NCBI RefSeq assembly: GCF_020524485.1
Contig: NZ_JAIVLF010000001.1
Location: 1,364,001 to 1,428,000 of the forward strand
Direction of reading: 5' to 3'
DNA from: Novosphingobium profundi
GTDB lineage: Bacteria > Pseudomonadota > Alphaproteobacteria > Sphingomonadales > Sphingomonadaceae
DNA length: 64,000 nucleotides
This document shows, in pieces, positions 1 through 8,373 of this stretch. Each line of letters begins with the position of its first letter. The stretch's first letter is position 1. The notes under the pieces were generated by a model, which saw only the letters and a program-made list of their open reading frames with translations, had not been told where the DNA came from and made no database searches. Position numbers and translations under genes: made by a program.

Positions 1-74
1 CGCGCGGTGCTGCGGGTTTCCATCAGGGCCTCGAACGCGACGAAGAGATTGAGGTCCATCCCTTTGAAACGCAT
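1..74 (-). CDS. LysR-family regulator, N-terminal fragment (cut by window edge)
   Basis: Only the first 24 or so codons are inside the window. They read MRFKGMDLNLFVAFEALMET, the usual start of NodD-like LysR regulators, just before the winged helix-turn-helix. The ATG complement is at 72-74. The gene diverges from the TonB receptor at 244, and the gap between them holds a perfect inverted repeat at 139-157 with T-N11-A spacing, the classic LysR arrangement. I infer that it controls the aromatic operon to its right, with the pathway substrate or an intermediate as co-inducer. The effector-binding domain is not visible. Confidence 0.75.
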   Translation of the reverse strand, partial: MRFKGMDLNLFVAFEALMETRSTA

Positions 75-138
75 GAAACTATCTCCTCTCCGCGGCGCCT
101 GTGATGCCAAAGGGTGGCGCCATTAAAATCGTTCATAC

Positions 139-157
139 CAATTTGGTTTCCAAATTG
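139..157. promoter_or_regulatory. Palindromic candidate LysR operator
   Basis: The arms CAATTTGG (139-146) and CCAAATTG (150-157) are perfect inverted repeats around a TTT spacer, and T142 and A154 fit the T-N11-A rule for LysR boxes. The site lies between the divergent LysR start (74) and the TonB receptor start (244), in the most AT-rich stretch of this intergenic region. Function is inferred from position and symmetry. Confidence 0.6.
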
Positions 158-243
158 AAATCAACTCAAACAATCAGTTTTTCTTTTGAATGCGATCGCC
201 GTACCAATCCCTCACGAGCCCCGCATGAAGGGCACACAGGGAG

Positions 244-2643
244 ATGATGATGCGAAGGAACCTTTCCGCCGTCCTGCTTTGCGCGACGATCCTCGGCGGT
301 CTTACCGGACAGGCGCACGCCCAGACCGGCGGGCAGGAGAATGCCGCCCCCGCTACCGAACCGGCCTTCAACGAGATCATCGTCTCGGCCCAACGCCGCA
401 GTGAAAGCCTGCAGGATGTTCCGCTCAGCCTTTCGGCCGTGACGAGCGATGCGCTGGAAACGCGCCAGATCAACAACCTCGCCAGTCTCTCGGCCGCAGC
501 GCCCAGCCTCCAGGTCGATGCCGACAACAACTTCTCGGTGCGCGGCGTGGGGACGCTCTCGTTCTCGAACACGATCGACACCAGCGTGGCGCTGGCGATG
601 GACGAGGTGAACCTGGGCCGCCCGGACCTGGGCGCGCCGATGCTGATGGACGTGGAGCGCGTCGAAGTGCTCAACGGCCCGCAGGGACTGCTCTTTGGCA
701 AGAACGCGTCGGCCGGTCTCATCAACATCGTGACTGCGCGCCCCGTCATCGGTGCATTCAGCGGCAGCACCGAGATCCAGGCGAGCAACCGCGCGACACC
801 GCAGGCCGATCGCAACGCGCCCGCAATCATCGCCAAGCAGGTGCTGAACATTCCGGTGTCCGAAAACTCGGCGCTGCGTCTCAATGCGCTCTATGGCTAC
901 CAGGAATCGCCGTTGACCCGCATCGTGGGTGTCGAGACGGGCGACATCCCCTACGTCAATGTGCCGCGCCGCAACCATGATGCGGACCGCAACATGCAGT
1001 TCAAGGCCAAGTACCTCTATGAGGACATGTCGGGACTGAGTGTCTACCTCATCGGTGACTACAACCGGATCAAGTCGGGCCTCAGCCGCTTCAACCAGAC
1101 CTACCGCCAGGTCGAAGCCGACAGTCCCGTCAACGGCATCGTGGCCGATGCCGGCAGCGAGATCGGTCCGGACATGTTCCTTGAGCTCACCAATGGTGGC
1201 TTCTACCAGGACCTGAAGACGGGCGGCGCGCAGGCGGCGGTCAGCTACGAGTTCGATTCCGGCTTCCAGATCTCGAACATCTTTGCCTGGCGCTATTCCA
1301 ACACGGACCAGAACCTGGACGTGGACGCGCTGCCGGTCGCGGACGTCGATACCAATTACAGCACCACCAATTACGACCAGTTCACCAACGAGCTGCGCCT
1401 GATCCTGCCCGACACAAGCCGCCTCACCGGGCAGGCGGGTCTGTTCTTCCTGTCCTCCAAGCTCAACGCGACCAACCTCCTGGCGGGCAACCAGTCGATG
1501 CCCGACTTCGTGCTCTCCGGCTTCCCGTTCTGCGTGGGGGCGACGGTGACGCCGGGCGGTCCGCCCAACTGCAGCGTCTCCAACGATTTCTTCCTGGGCC
1601 GTTCCTACGATGCGACGCTCGACACCACGAGCTATGCCGCGTTCGGCCAGCTGACCTATGAACTGGCCGATGGCCTCACCGTCTTTGGCGGTGGCCGCGT
1701 CACCCGCGACCAGGTCGATCTCGATGTCGAGCAGGGCCAGGTGCGCACCTTCGTCAACCTTGGGGTTGATCCCGGCACCTTCGAGGACAGCTACAAGAAC
1801 ACCAATTTCAGCTGGAAGCTGGGCGGGCAGTACGAGCCGACCGAGGACATCATGTTCTATGGCTTCTACGGCCGTGGCTACAAGGGGCCGGGCTTCAACA
1901 CGACCGCCATCACCGGCGATGATGGCATCGCTCGCGTCGTGCCGATTGACCCCGAGACCTCGGATGCCTTCGAGATCGGCATCAAGACGAGCTGGTTCGA
2001 TCACCGCCTGACGCTCAACGTCTCGGCCTTCCAGACCAAGTTCGACAACTTCCAGGTCCAGTCCTTCGACACAGCGCTGCGCACCTTCGTTGTCCAGAAC
2101 GCGGCCAAGGTGAAGTCGCGCGGCGTGGAAGTGACGCTGGGCGCCCGTCCGGTGCCGGGTCTCTCGATCGATGCAAGCGCGACTTTCCTCGATGCGACCT
2201 ACGACGATTTTCCCGGCGCGGAATGCTATATCGGCCAGAGCGATTGCGGCCCGGACGGCACGTTCAACGCGGGCGGTCAGACCCTTCCGCTCTCGCCCAA
2301 GTTCACCAGCACCGTTCAGGCCATGTACGAGCTTCCGGTTTCGGGGCCGGTCGTGCCCTTCATCCAGGGCAACTGGTACCACCGCTCGAGCGTGAACTAC
2401 CTCATCAACGGGGCTCCGGGCGCGGACTATGGCGCGGCGGACACCTTCGGGTTCAGCGCAGGTGTCAACGTCAACGACCGGCTGCGCGCCAGCCTGTTCT
2501 GCAACAACTGCACCAACGAGCACATCCCCTCCAGCATCATCACCGATGCCGGGGAGGCCAATGCCGGACGCCTCGCCTTCACCCAGCGCTACGGCCTGAA
2601 CGCGGTGCGCCAGATCGGGGTCCAGCTTCAGTTCGACTATTGA
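244..2643 (+). CDS. TonB-dependent outer-membrane receptor (aromatic operon)
   Basis: A 799-residue outer-membrane receptor with an N-terminal signal peptide (cleavage probably after QAHA), a TonB-box region around FNEIIVSAQRR, a plug domain through about residue 170, and a long beta-barrel ending in LQFDY, with the terminal aromatic residue expected for BAM assembly. It takes up a substrate through the outer membrane using TonB energy. ATG 244 follows a CAGGGAG ribosome-binding site; ATG 247 is an alternative. It is the first gene of a catabolic operon, so an aromatic or glycosidic substrate is more likely than iron, which is an inference from context. Confidence 0.93.
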   Translation: MMMRRNLSAVLLCATILGGLTGQAHAQTGGQENAAPATEPAFNEIIVSAQRRSESLQDVPLSLSAVTSDALETRQINNLASLSAAAPSLQVDADNNFSVRGVGTLSFSNTIDTSVALAMDEVNLGRPDLGAPMLMDVERVEVLNGPQGLLFGKNASAGLINIVTARPVIGAFSGSTEIQASNRATPQADRNAPAIIAKQVLNIPVSENSALRLNALYGYQESPLTRIVGVETGDIPYVNVPRRNHDADRNMQFKAKYLYEDMSGLSVYLIGDYNRIKSGLSRFNQTYRQVEADSPVNGIVADAGSEIGPDMFLELTNGGFYQDLKTGGAQAAVSYEFDSGFQISNIFAWRYSNTDQNLDVDALPVADVDTNYSTTNYDQFTNELRLILPDTSRLTGQAGLFFLSSKLNATNLLAGNQSMPDFVLSGFPFCVGATVTPGGPPNCSVSNDFFLGRSYDATLDTTSYAAFGQLTYELADGLTVFGGGRVTRDQVDLDVEQGQVRTFVNLGVDPGTFEDSYKNTNFSWKLGGQYEPTEDIMFYGFYGRGYKGPGFNTTAITGDDGIARVVPIDPETSDAFEIGIKTSWFDHRLTLNVSAFQTKFDNFQVQSFDTALRTFVVQNAAKVKSRGVEVTLGARPVPGLSIDASATFLDATYDDFPGAECYIGQSDCGPDGTFNAGGQTLPLSPKFTSTVQAMYELPVSGPVVPFIQGNWYHRSSVNYLINGAPGADYGAADTFGFSAGVNVNDRLRASLFCNNCTNEHIPSSIITDAGEANAGRLAFTQRYGLNAVRQIGVQLQFDY

Positions 2644-2686
2644 TCCAGAGAAACGCGCGAAGAACGCCATAGGAAAATCGGTGCCC

Positions 2687-2712
2687 GGTCCGCCCCTGGA
2701 AAGGGGCGGACC
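2687..2712 (+). terminator. 11-bp hairpin between receptor and monooxygenase genes
   Basis: GGTCCGCCCCT (2687-2697) and AGGGGCGGACC (2702-2712) form a perfect 11-bp stem with a GGAA tetraloop. No T-run follows, so full termination is not expected. It could cause partial termination or protect the 3' end of the receptor message, setting different levels for receptor and enzymes. Confidence 0.5.
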
Positions 2713-2740
2713 CAGAAGGCGCCAAGCGGAGAGTGAAACC

Positions 2741-3856
2741 ATGAAACAGTGCGATATCCTGGTCGTTGGCGGCGGGATCGGCGGCTTGTCTGCCGCGATT
2801 TCGCTGACCCGCGCGGGCCATAGCGTCACCGTGATCGAGAAGGACCCGAGCTGGTCGGTCTATGGCGTGGGGATCATCCAGCAGTCGAATGTGGTGCGCG
2901 CGATGGACCAGCTGGGCGTGCTCGACGCCTTCCTGGATGCCGCGAGCGGGTTCGATGCGGTCGAGATCTTCATTCCCGATGGCACCAAGGTTGCCCGCGT
3001 GCCCACGCCTGCACTGGTCGAGGGCAAGCCCGCCAATGTCGGCATCGGCCGCCAGGCGCTGCAGAAGGTGCTGGGCGACACCGCACAGGAACTGGGCGCG
3101 ACGATCCGCTTGGGCGTGACGGCGCAGGCCATCGCCGATACGCCCGAGGGCGTGACCGTGACGTTCGCGGACGGCAGCGAGGCCAGCTACGACTTTGTCG
3201 TGGGCTGTGACGGGGTCTATTCGCAGACCCGCCAGATGATCCTGCCCGAGGCCGAGAAGCCGGTCTTCACCGGGCAGTCGGTCTGGCGCTACAACCTGCC
3301 GCGCCCGGCGGACATGGACGCTCTTCAGGTCTACAATGGACGCACCGGGATCGGTCTCGTGCCCATGAGCGCGGATCTCATGTACATGTTCGTGACCACG
3401 CACGAGCCCGACAATCCCCGCTATCCCCGTGAGGGACTGGCCGCTGCGATGCGCGCCAAGCTGGAGGGCACCGCGCCGCAGATCCGCGCGCTGGCCGAGC
3501 AGATCACCGACGACGAGGGTGTCGTCTACCGCCCGCTCGAAGGCCATTTCCTCTACGGTCCCTGGTCGAAGGGCAAGGTCGTGCTGCTGGGCGATGCCGT
3601 CCACGCGACCACGCCGCACCTGGGGCAGGGCGCAGGGATGGCCATCGAGGATGCGCTCGTGCTGGCCGAGGAAGTGGGCCGCGCGGATACGCCCGAGGAG
3701 GCGTTCGAGGCGTACCGTACCCGGCGTTTCGAGCGCTGCCGCTACATCGTCGAGAGTTCGCTTGCGATCTGCAACGGGCAGATCGGCAAGGGCCCGCCCG
3801 TCGACAACCAGAAAGCCACGGCCGAGATGTTTGCCGTCGTCGCCGAACCGATCTGA
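2741..3856 (+). CDS. FAD-dependent aromatic monooxygenase
   Basis: A 371-residue class A flavoprotein monooxygenase (UbiH/salicylate hydroxylase superfamily). The FAD dinucleotide motif VVGGGIGGLSAA is near residues 8-20, the DG motif GCDGVYSQTR near 155, and the second FAD motif GDAVHATTPHLGQGAGMAIEDA starts near 283. Such enzymes use NAD(P)H and O2 to hydroxylate a phenolic or N-heteroaromatic ring, often ortho or para to an existing OH. ATG 2741 is chosen because a purine-rich site (GGAGAGTGAAACC) lies just before it. The next gene is a ring-cleavage dioxygenase, so it probably makes the catechol-type or trihydroxy substrate for that enzyme. Confidence 0.9.
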   Translation: MKQCDILVVGGGIGGLSAAISLTRAGHSVTVIEKDPSWSVYGVGIIQQSNVVRAMDQLGVLDAFLDAASGFDAVEIFIPDGTKVARVPTPALVEGKPANVGIGRQALQKVLGDTAQELGATIRLGVTAQAIADTPEGVTVTFADGSEASYDFVVGCDGVYSQTRQMILPEAEKPVFTGQSVWRYNLPRPADMDALQVYNGRTGIGLVPMSADLMYMFVTTHEPDNPRYPREGLAAAMRAKLEGTAPQIRALAEQITDDEGVVYRPLEGHFLYGPWSKGKVVLLGDAVHATTPHLGQGAGMAIEDALVLAEEVGRADTPEEAFEAYRTRRFERCRYIVESSLAICNGQIGKGPPVDNQKATAEMFAVVAEPI

Positions 3857-3888
3857 GCCACTTTTCCCTTTCGAATGAGGACCCTTCA

Positions 3889-4791
3889 ATGAGCCGAGTG
3901 ACCGAAATCCGCTATGTCGGCTATGGCGTCGAGAACTTCGATGCCGAGCGCGCCTTCTACAAGGACGACTGGGGCCTGGTCGAAGTGGACGCGACAGCGG
4001 ACATGGCCTGGTTCAAGACCCACGGCCATGACGAACACCACGTGGTGCGTCTCCACAAGGCCGAAGAGAACCACATCGAGGTGATCGCCCTGGCCGCCGA
4101 TACGCGGGCTGACGTGGATGACCTCTTCGCCCGGGTCGAGGCGGCCGGTTGCAAGGTGATCTTCGCGCCGCGCGAGCTCGACGCGCCGGGCGGGGGCTAT
4201 GGTTTCCGCTTCTTCTCGCCCGACGGCCTGCCCTTCGAGGTCTCCGCCGAGGTCGCGCGCCTTGAAAAGCGCGCGATGGAGCGCTGGGAAGGCATGCCGG
4301 TCAAGATCAGCCACATCGTCATGCATTCGCCCGACCACCAGGCGATGGTGAAGTTCTTCTGTGACGTGCTGGGCTTCAAGGTCAGCGACTGGCTGGGCGA
4401 CTTCATGTGCTTCCTGCGCTGCAACGAGGCACACCATCGGGTTGCGATCCTGCCCGGACCGCCGTGCCTCAACCATGTCGCCTACGATATGCTGACCATC
4501 GACGACATGTTCCGGGGCGCCGGCCGTCTCAAGAAGCGCGGCACCGACATCAAGTGGGGGCCGGGACGGCACACGGCAGGCAACAACACGTTCAGCTACT
4601 TCGTGACCCCGGGCGGTTTCGTCACCGAATACACCTCCGAACTCGACGAGGTGGATTTCGAGACGCATGAATACGTGGTCCACAAGCCCGAACCGGGCGT
4701 CATGGACCAGTGGGGCACGGGGGTCGGCGGTCCGCAGACCATGCCGCACCCCGCGCCCGACGCCAAACTCTTCCAGCCAGCAGAGGTGTGA
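3889..4791 (+). CDS. Extradiol ring-cleavage dioxygenase (VOC, type I)
   Basis: A 300-residue two-module vicinal-oxygen-chelate protein of the catechol 2,3-dioxygenase type. The C-terminal module shows a plausible Fe(II) triad: His142 (SHIVMHS; His146 is nearby), His196 (CLNHVAYD) and Glu247 (VTEYTSELDEV). The N-terminal module is the usual degenerate copy. It would cleave a dihydroxylated ring next to one hydroxyl to give a hydroxy-oxo-dienoate. It lies 32 bp after the monooxygenase and 6 bp before the hydrolase, which fits sequential hydroxylation, cleavage and hydrolysis. The exact ring substrate cannot be read from the sequence. Confidence 0.9.
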   Translation: MSRVTEIRYVGYGVENFDAERAFYKDDWGLVEVDATADMAWFKTHGHDEHHVVRLHKAEENHIEVIALAADTRADVDDLFARVEAAGCKVIFAPRELDAPGGGYGFRFFSPDGLPFEVSAEVARLEKRAMERWEGMPVKISHIVMHSPDHQAMVKFFCDVLGFKVSDWLGDFMCFLRCNEAHHRVAILPGPPCLNHVAYDMLTIDDMFRGAGRLKKRGTDIKWGPGRHTAGNNTFSYFVTPGGFVTEYTSELDEVDFETHEYVVHKPEPGVMDQWGTGVGGPQTMPHPAPDAKLFQPAEV

Positions 4792-4797
4792 TCAACC

Positions 4798-5961
4798 GTG
4801 GCTCTCTTTGAATATTTCCCCAACTATATCTGGAACCTGTCGGTTTCGATCGCGATGGAATCGGGCGCGCAGATCGGTGAGGTCATCGATATGTGCAAGC
4901 CGATCCGCGACGCGGCAAACAGCGGCGCGGATGCCGGTACCCCGCAGTTCATGAAGGCCTGGGCCGAGATGGGCGACAAGCTGCTAGACCTTGCCGCCGA
5001 GGACGAGGCCAAGGGGCGCGGTTTCTCCGCCTCGAACAAGCTGGAGCGCGCTTCGCTCTACCTCTTCATCGCCGAACGCATGCAGGGCCATGGCACGCCC
5101 GGGCGCAAGGAAACCTTCGCCAAGGCGCGCGAAGCCTTCGAGCGTTCGGCCAAGCTGGGCCGGATCAACCGCGAGCGGGTGGAAATTCCGCTAGAGACCG
5201 GCACGATGCCCGCGCTCTTCACCCGCGCGCCCGGCAGCGAGACGACGCCCGCGCCGTGCGTGGTCTATTGCAACGGTCTGGATAGCAACAAGGAGCTGCT
5301 CTACTGGAGCCGCTTGCCCGAGGCGCTGGCGCGCCGGGGCATTTCGACCCTGTGCGTCGACCAGCCCGGCTCGGGCGAGGCGCTGCGCCTCCAGGGCCTT
5401 CCGGTCGATCCGCACTCGGAAAGCTGGGCCAGCAAGGCGGTCGACTGGCTGGAACAGCAGAGCGAAGTTGATCCCAAGGCGCTCGGCATGACGGGCATTT
5501 CGCTGGGCGGCCACTTTGCGCCGCGCGCGGTGGCCTATGAGCCGCGCTTTGCCAGCGGTGCGGTCTGGGGCGCGAACCACAACTGGCGCGAAGTGCAGGA
5601 CAAGCGCATGGCGCGCGAGGGTGAGAACCCCGTGCCGCACTACTGGGCGCACGTGCACTGGGCCTTCGGGGCCGAGGGCCAGGAGGATTTCCTCGAGAAA
5701 TCGAAGGACATGAACCTCAATGGCCACATGGACCGCATCAAGGTGCCATTTCTCGTCACCCACGGCGCCAACGACCGTCAGATCAGCCCGGCTTATGCCG
5801 ATGACCTCTACGACCAGCTGGTCAATTCGCCGCGCCGTGAGAAGGTGATCTTCACCGCGCGCGAGGGCGGGGTCGAGCACGTGGGCGCGGACAACATGGC
5901 CTATGGCCGTGACGTCATCGCCGACTGGTTCGCCGAGACTCTGGGCGGGCACACCGCCTGA
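4798..5961 (+). CDS. Alpha/beta hydrolase, DHPON-hydrolase/FrsA-like C-C hydrolase
   Basis: A 387-residue alpha/beta hydrolase with a helical N-terminal cap, as in 2,6-dihydroxypseudooxynicotine hydrolase and related EstB/FrsA-like proteins. The nucleophile elbow is GISLGG with Ser235; Asp326 (GANDR) and His361 (GVEHVG) complete a plausible triad. The start is GTG 4798, six bases after the dioxygenase stop. Family members cleave a C-C bond between an acyl chain and an aromatic ring, or simple esters. It may remove an acyl side chain before ring attack, or cleave the meta-cleavage product; the sequence alone does not decide. Confidence 0.85.
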   Translation: MALFEYFPNYIWNLSVSIAMESGAQIGEVIDMCKPIRDAANSGADAGTPQFMKAWAEMGDKLLDLAAEDEAKGRGFSASNKLERASLYLFIAERMQGHGTPGRKETFAKAREAFERSAKLGRINRERVEIPLETGTMPALFTRAPGSETTPAPCVVYCNGLDSNKELLYWSRLPEALARRGISTLCVDQPGSGEALRLQGLPVDPHSESWASKAVDWLEQQSEVDPKALGMTGISLGGHFAPRAVAYEPRFASGAVWGANHNWREVQDKRMAREGENPVPHYWAHVHWAFGAEGQEDFLEKSKDMNLNGHMDRIKVPFLVTHGANDRQISPAYADDLYDQLVNSPRREKVIFTAREGGVEHVGADNMAYGRDVIADWFAETLGGHTA

Positions 5962-5973
5962 TCCGTTCGCACG

Positions 5974-6046
5974 CACCGGGCCTCAGGCAAGAGCGGCCCG
6001 GTGTGACGGCGGTGCGCCCGGGCCCGCTCTCTCCTCCGCCCGGGCG
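5974..6046 (+). terminator. Two tandem hairpins before the membrane-protein gene
   Basis: The first hairpin pairs CACCGGGCC (5974-5982) with GGCCCGGTG (5995-6003). The second pairs CGCCCGGGC (6015-6023) with GCCCGGGCG (6038-6046). Neither is followed by a T-run. They occupy the only sizeable gap between the hydrolase and the downstream genes, so they may attenuate or process the operon transcript. Confidence 0.4.
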
Positions 6047-6081
6047 TTCTCGCCAGCCATTTGTCACAGGGAGCCTGTCCC

Positions 6082-6567
6082 ATGTCGCCTGCCACGCGCT
6101 ATATCCGCACCGAGACCGCGATCAGCGTCGCGATCAATGCGGTCCTGTCCGCTCTGGCCTTCGTGCTGGTGTTCGGGCTGCGCGGGCCGGTACCGGTCTG
6201 GGGGCCAGGCGGGTTGGTCCTTGATGGGCTGCCCCAGGGCTTCATGATCGCGCTGATGAGCACGCTCGTACCCGGAGCCTTGACCGTGCGGCGGCTGCGA
6301 CGCGGCGCGCTGGCGCCCGATGCCCTGCGTGATGGCGCCCTTGCTGCGCGGCTGCCTGCGAACCTTCTCCTGCGCGCGCTGGTGCTGGCGCTGCTGACGG
6401 CGCTGGGCGCGATGGCGATCCTGGTACTTGCTGGCTTTCTCGCGGGCGCGCCGGGCGTTGTGAACTGGAGTCTGGCGCTGTGCGGGAAGGTCCTGCTGGG
6501 CGCGCTGCTGGCCGTTCTCGTAACTCCCTTCGCGCTGCGCGCGGCTCTGGCCACGCCGCTGCGCTAG
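6082..6567 (+). CDS. Small polytopic membrane protein, unknown function
   Basis: A 161-residue protein with about four hydrophobic segments: near residues 12-32 (AISVAINAVLSALAFVLVFG), 50-66, 95-120 and 128-150. It contains conserved-looking arginine-rich loops (VRRLRRGAL) but no motif I recognise. ATG 6082 is preferred over an upstream TTG at 6061 because CAGGGAG lies about 10 nt upstream. It sits between catabolic enzymes, so a role in substrate or product movement across the inner membrane is possible but unproven. Confidence 0.75.
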   Translation: MSPATRYIRTETAISVAINAVLSALAFVLVFGLRGPVPVWGPGGLVLDGLPQGFMIALMSTLVPGALTVRRLRRGALAPDALRDGALAARLPANLLLRALVLALLTALGAMAILVLAGFLAGAPGVVNWSLALCGKVLLGALLAVLVTPFALRAALATPLR

Positions 6568-6608
6568 TCGTCGCTTCCTCTCATTTCTTTCCGAACAGGA
6601 CTGCCGCC

Positions 6609-7406
6609 ATGACCCGACGCTTCATCGACCTCTCGATCACCTTGTGCAACGATGTGGTCTCCGATCCGCCCTTCATGCGGCCCGAGATCACCTACCAGGA
6701 CCACATGGACACCGCGTCCGAGCTGGATGTCTTCTTCCCCGGCGTCACGGCCGAAGATACGCCCGATGGGGCCGGCTTTGCCGCGTCGGAATGGATCAAG
6801 CTCACCACCCACAACGGCACGCACCTCGATGCGCCCTATCATTTCCACCCGACGATGGATGCCCGCGAAGGCGAACCGCGCCGCTCGATGACGATTGACG
6901 AAGTGCCGCTCGAATGGTGCTTCCAGTCCGGCGTCAAGCTCGACTTCCGCCACTTTCCCGACGGCTACGTGGTCACGGCGAAGGACGTCGAGGACGAGCT
7001 GGCCCGGATCGGGCATGAGCTGAAGCCGCTCGACATCGTGCTGGTCAACACGGCTGCGGGCGCGGCGCTGGGGCAGCCCGACTTCCTCAGCAAGGGCTGC
7101 GGCATGGGTTACGAGGCGACCATGTACCTCACCGAGCGTGGGGTGCGCGTCACCGGCACCGACGCCTGGTCCTGGGACGCGCCCTTCAACCACACCGCCG
7201 AGAAGGTGAAGGAGACGGGCGATACCTCGCTGATCTGGGAAGGCCACAAGGCCGGGCGGGACATCGGCTACTGCCACCTGGAAAAGATGCACAACCTCGA
7301 GGCGCTGCCGCCCCATGGCTTCACCGTCTCGTGCTTCCCCCACAAGATCAAGGGCGCATCGGCGGGCTGGACCCGCGCGGTCGCCATCATCGAGGACGAG
7401 GACTGA
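6609..7406 (+). CDS. Cyclase-family (kynurenine formamidase-like) metal hydrolase
   Basis: A 265-residue member of the putative cyclase family that includes kynurenine formamidase and isatin hydrolase. The signature HNGTHLDAPYHF is at residues 68-79 and supplies the metal-binding His/Asp residues; a C-terminal FPHKIKGASAGWTRAVAI segment is also typical. These Mn/Zn enzymes hydrolyse amides, lactams or cyclic esters. In this operon it would act on a product of ring cleavage, for example a lactone or cyclic intermediate. It ends 4 bp before the FAH-family gene, so the two are probably translated together. Confidence 0.88.
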   Translation: MTRRFIDLSITLCNDVVSDPPFMRPEITYQDHMDTASELDVFFPGVTAEDTPDGAGFAASEWIKLTTHNGTHLDAPYHFHPTMDAREGEPRRSMTIDEVPLEWCFQSGVKLDFRHFPDGYVVTAKDVEDELARIGHELKPLDIVLVNTAAGAALGQPDFLSKGCGMGYEATMYLTERGVRVTGTDAWSWDAPFNHTAEKVKETGDTSLIWEGHKAGRDIGYCHLEKMHNLEALPPHGFTVSCFPHKIKGASAGWTRAVAIIEDED

Positions 7407-7410
7407 CACC

Positions 7411-8373
7411 ATGCGACTTGCCACTCTTGCCGACGGCACGCCGGACGGATCTCTGGTCCTGGCCTCGCGCGACGGGACGCGGTGCCTGAAGGCGCCGGTT
7501 TCCAACCTCCTGACCGCGATCGCGAACTGGGACGTTCTGGAGCCGCAGCTTGCCGCGCTCGCCGAGCGGGTCGAGGCAGGGGAGGGGGAAGCCCTCGATC
7601 CCGCGCGGCTGCTCGCGCCCTTGCCGCGCACCTGGCAGTGGCTCGACGGCTCGGCCTTCGGGACCCACGGCCATCTCATGCAGATCGCGTTCGGACTGCC
7701 GCCGGTCGAAAGCGAGCGCCCGCTCATGTACCAGGGCATGTCCGACCGCTTCTATGCGGGCAGCGCCGACATTCCCTTCCTCGATGAGGCGGATGGCATC
7801 GATTTCGAGGGCGAGTTCGGCGTCATCCTCGACGCCGTGCCGATGGGCGTCACGCCCGAAGAGGCGGCAGGGTACATCAAGCTCGTGGTGCAGATCAACG
7901 ACTGGTCGCTGCGCGCGATTGCCCCTGCCGAGATGAAGACCGGCTTCGGCTGGGTCCAGGCCAAGCCCGCCTGCTCGATGGCGCCCTTCGCGGTCAGCCC
8001 GGATGCGCTGGGGGCGCAGTGGACCGGCACCGGCCGGGTTGCGCTCGATCTGGTCGTCGAACGCAGCGGGCAGCCGTTCGGCCATGCCAATGGCGCAGCG
8101 ATGGACGTGGGCTTCCCCGAACTCGTGGCGCATGCGGCGCGCACGCGCGATCTGGTCGCGGGCACGATCATCGGATCAGGAACGGTCTCCAGCCCTGACT
8201 ACGAACAGGTCGGCTCGAGCTGCATCTCCGAGGTCCGCGCGATCGAAATGATCGCCAGCGGCGCGGCCTCGAGCCCGTTCCTCCAGTTCGGGGAAGAAGT
8301 CTTCATGGAAGCGCGCACGAGCGACGGCTGGGCGCCGTTCGGCACCATTCGTCAGAAAGTCGTGCCAGCCTGA
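7411..8373 (+). CDS. Fumarylacetoacetate hydrolase (FAH) family protein
   Basis: A 320-residue FAH-superfamily enzyme. The core runs from about residue 100, with the metal-ligand region FEGEFGVIL (Glu133/Glu135) and the NDWSLR and GTIIGSGTVSSP segments typical of the fold. Relatives hydrolyse fumarylpyruvate, acylpyruvates or acylated diketo acids, or hydrate/decarboxylate oxo-enoates at the end of meta- and gentisate pathways. It is the last gene of the aromatic operon and would release central metabolites from the ring-opened product. A GC-rich stem lies about 80 bp downstream. Confidence 0.9.
   Translation: MRLATLADGTPDGSLVLASRDGTRCLKAPVSNLLTAIANWDVLEPQLAALAERVEAGEGEALDPARLLAPLPRTWQWLDGSAFGTHGHLMQIAFGLPPVESERPLMYQGMSDRFYAGSADIPFLDEADGIDFEGEFGVILDAVPMGVTPEEAAGYIKLVVQINDWSLRAIAPAEMKTGFGWVQAKPACSMAPFAVSPDALGAQWTGTGRVALDLVVERSGQPFGHANGAAMDVGFPELVAHAARTRDLVAGTIIGSGTVSSPDYEQVGSSCISEVRAIEMIASGAASSPFLQFGEEVFMEARTSDGWAPFGTIRQKVVPA

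Noticed and set aside
166..2829. Long - strand open frame opposite the TonB receptor
   Set aside because: It lies fully antisense to a clear receptor, has no recognisable domain, and reflects the high third-position GC, which removes stop codons from the opposite frame.
2579..3889. Long - strand open frame opposite the FAD monooxygenase
   Set aside because: Same shadow pattern; the + strand protein has all flavoprotein motifs.
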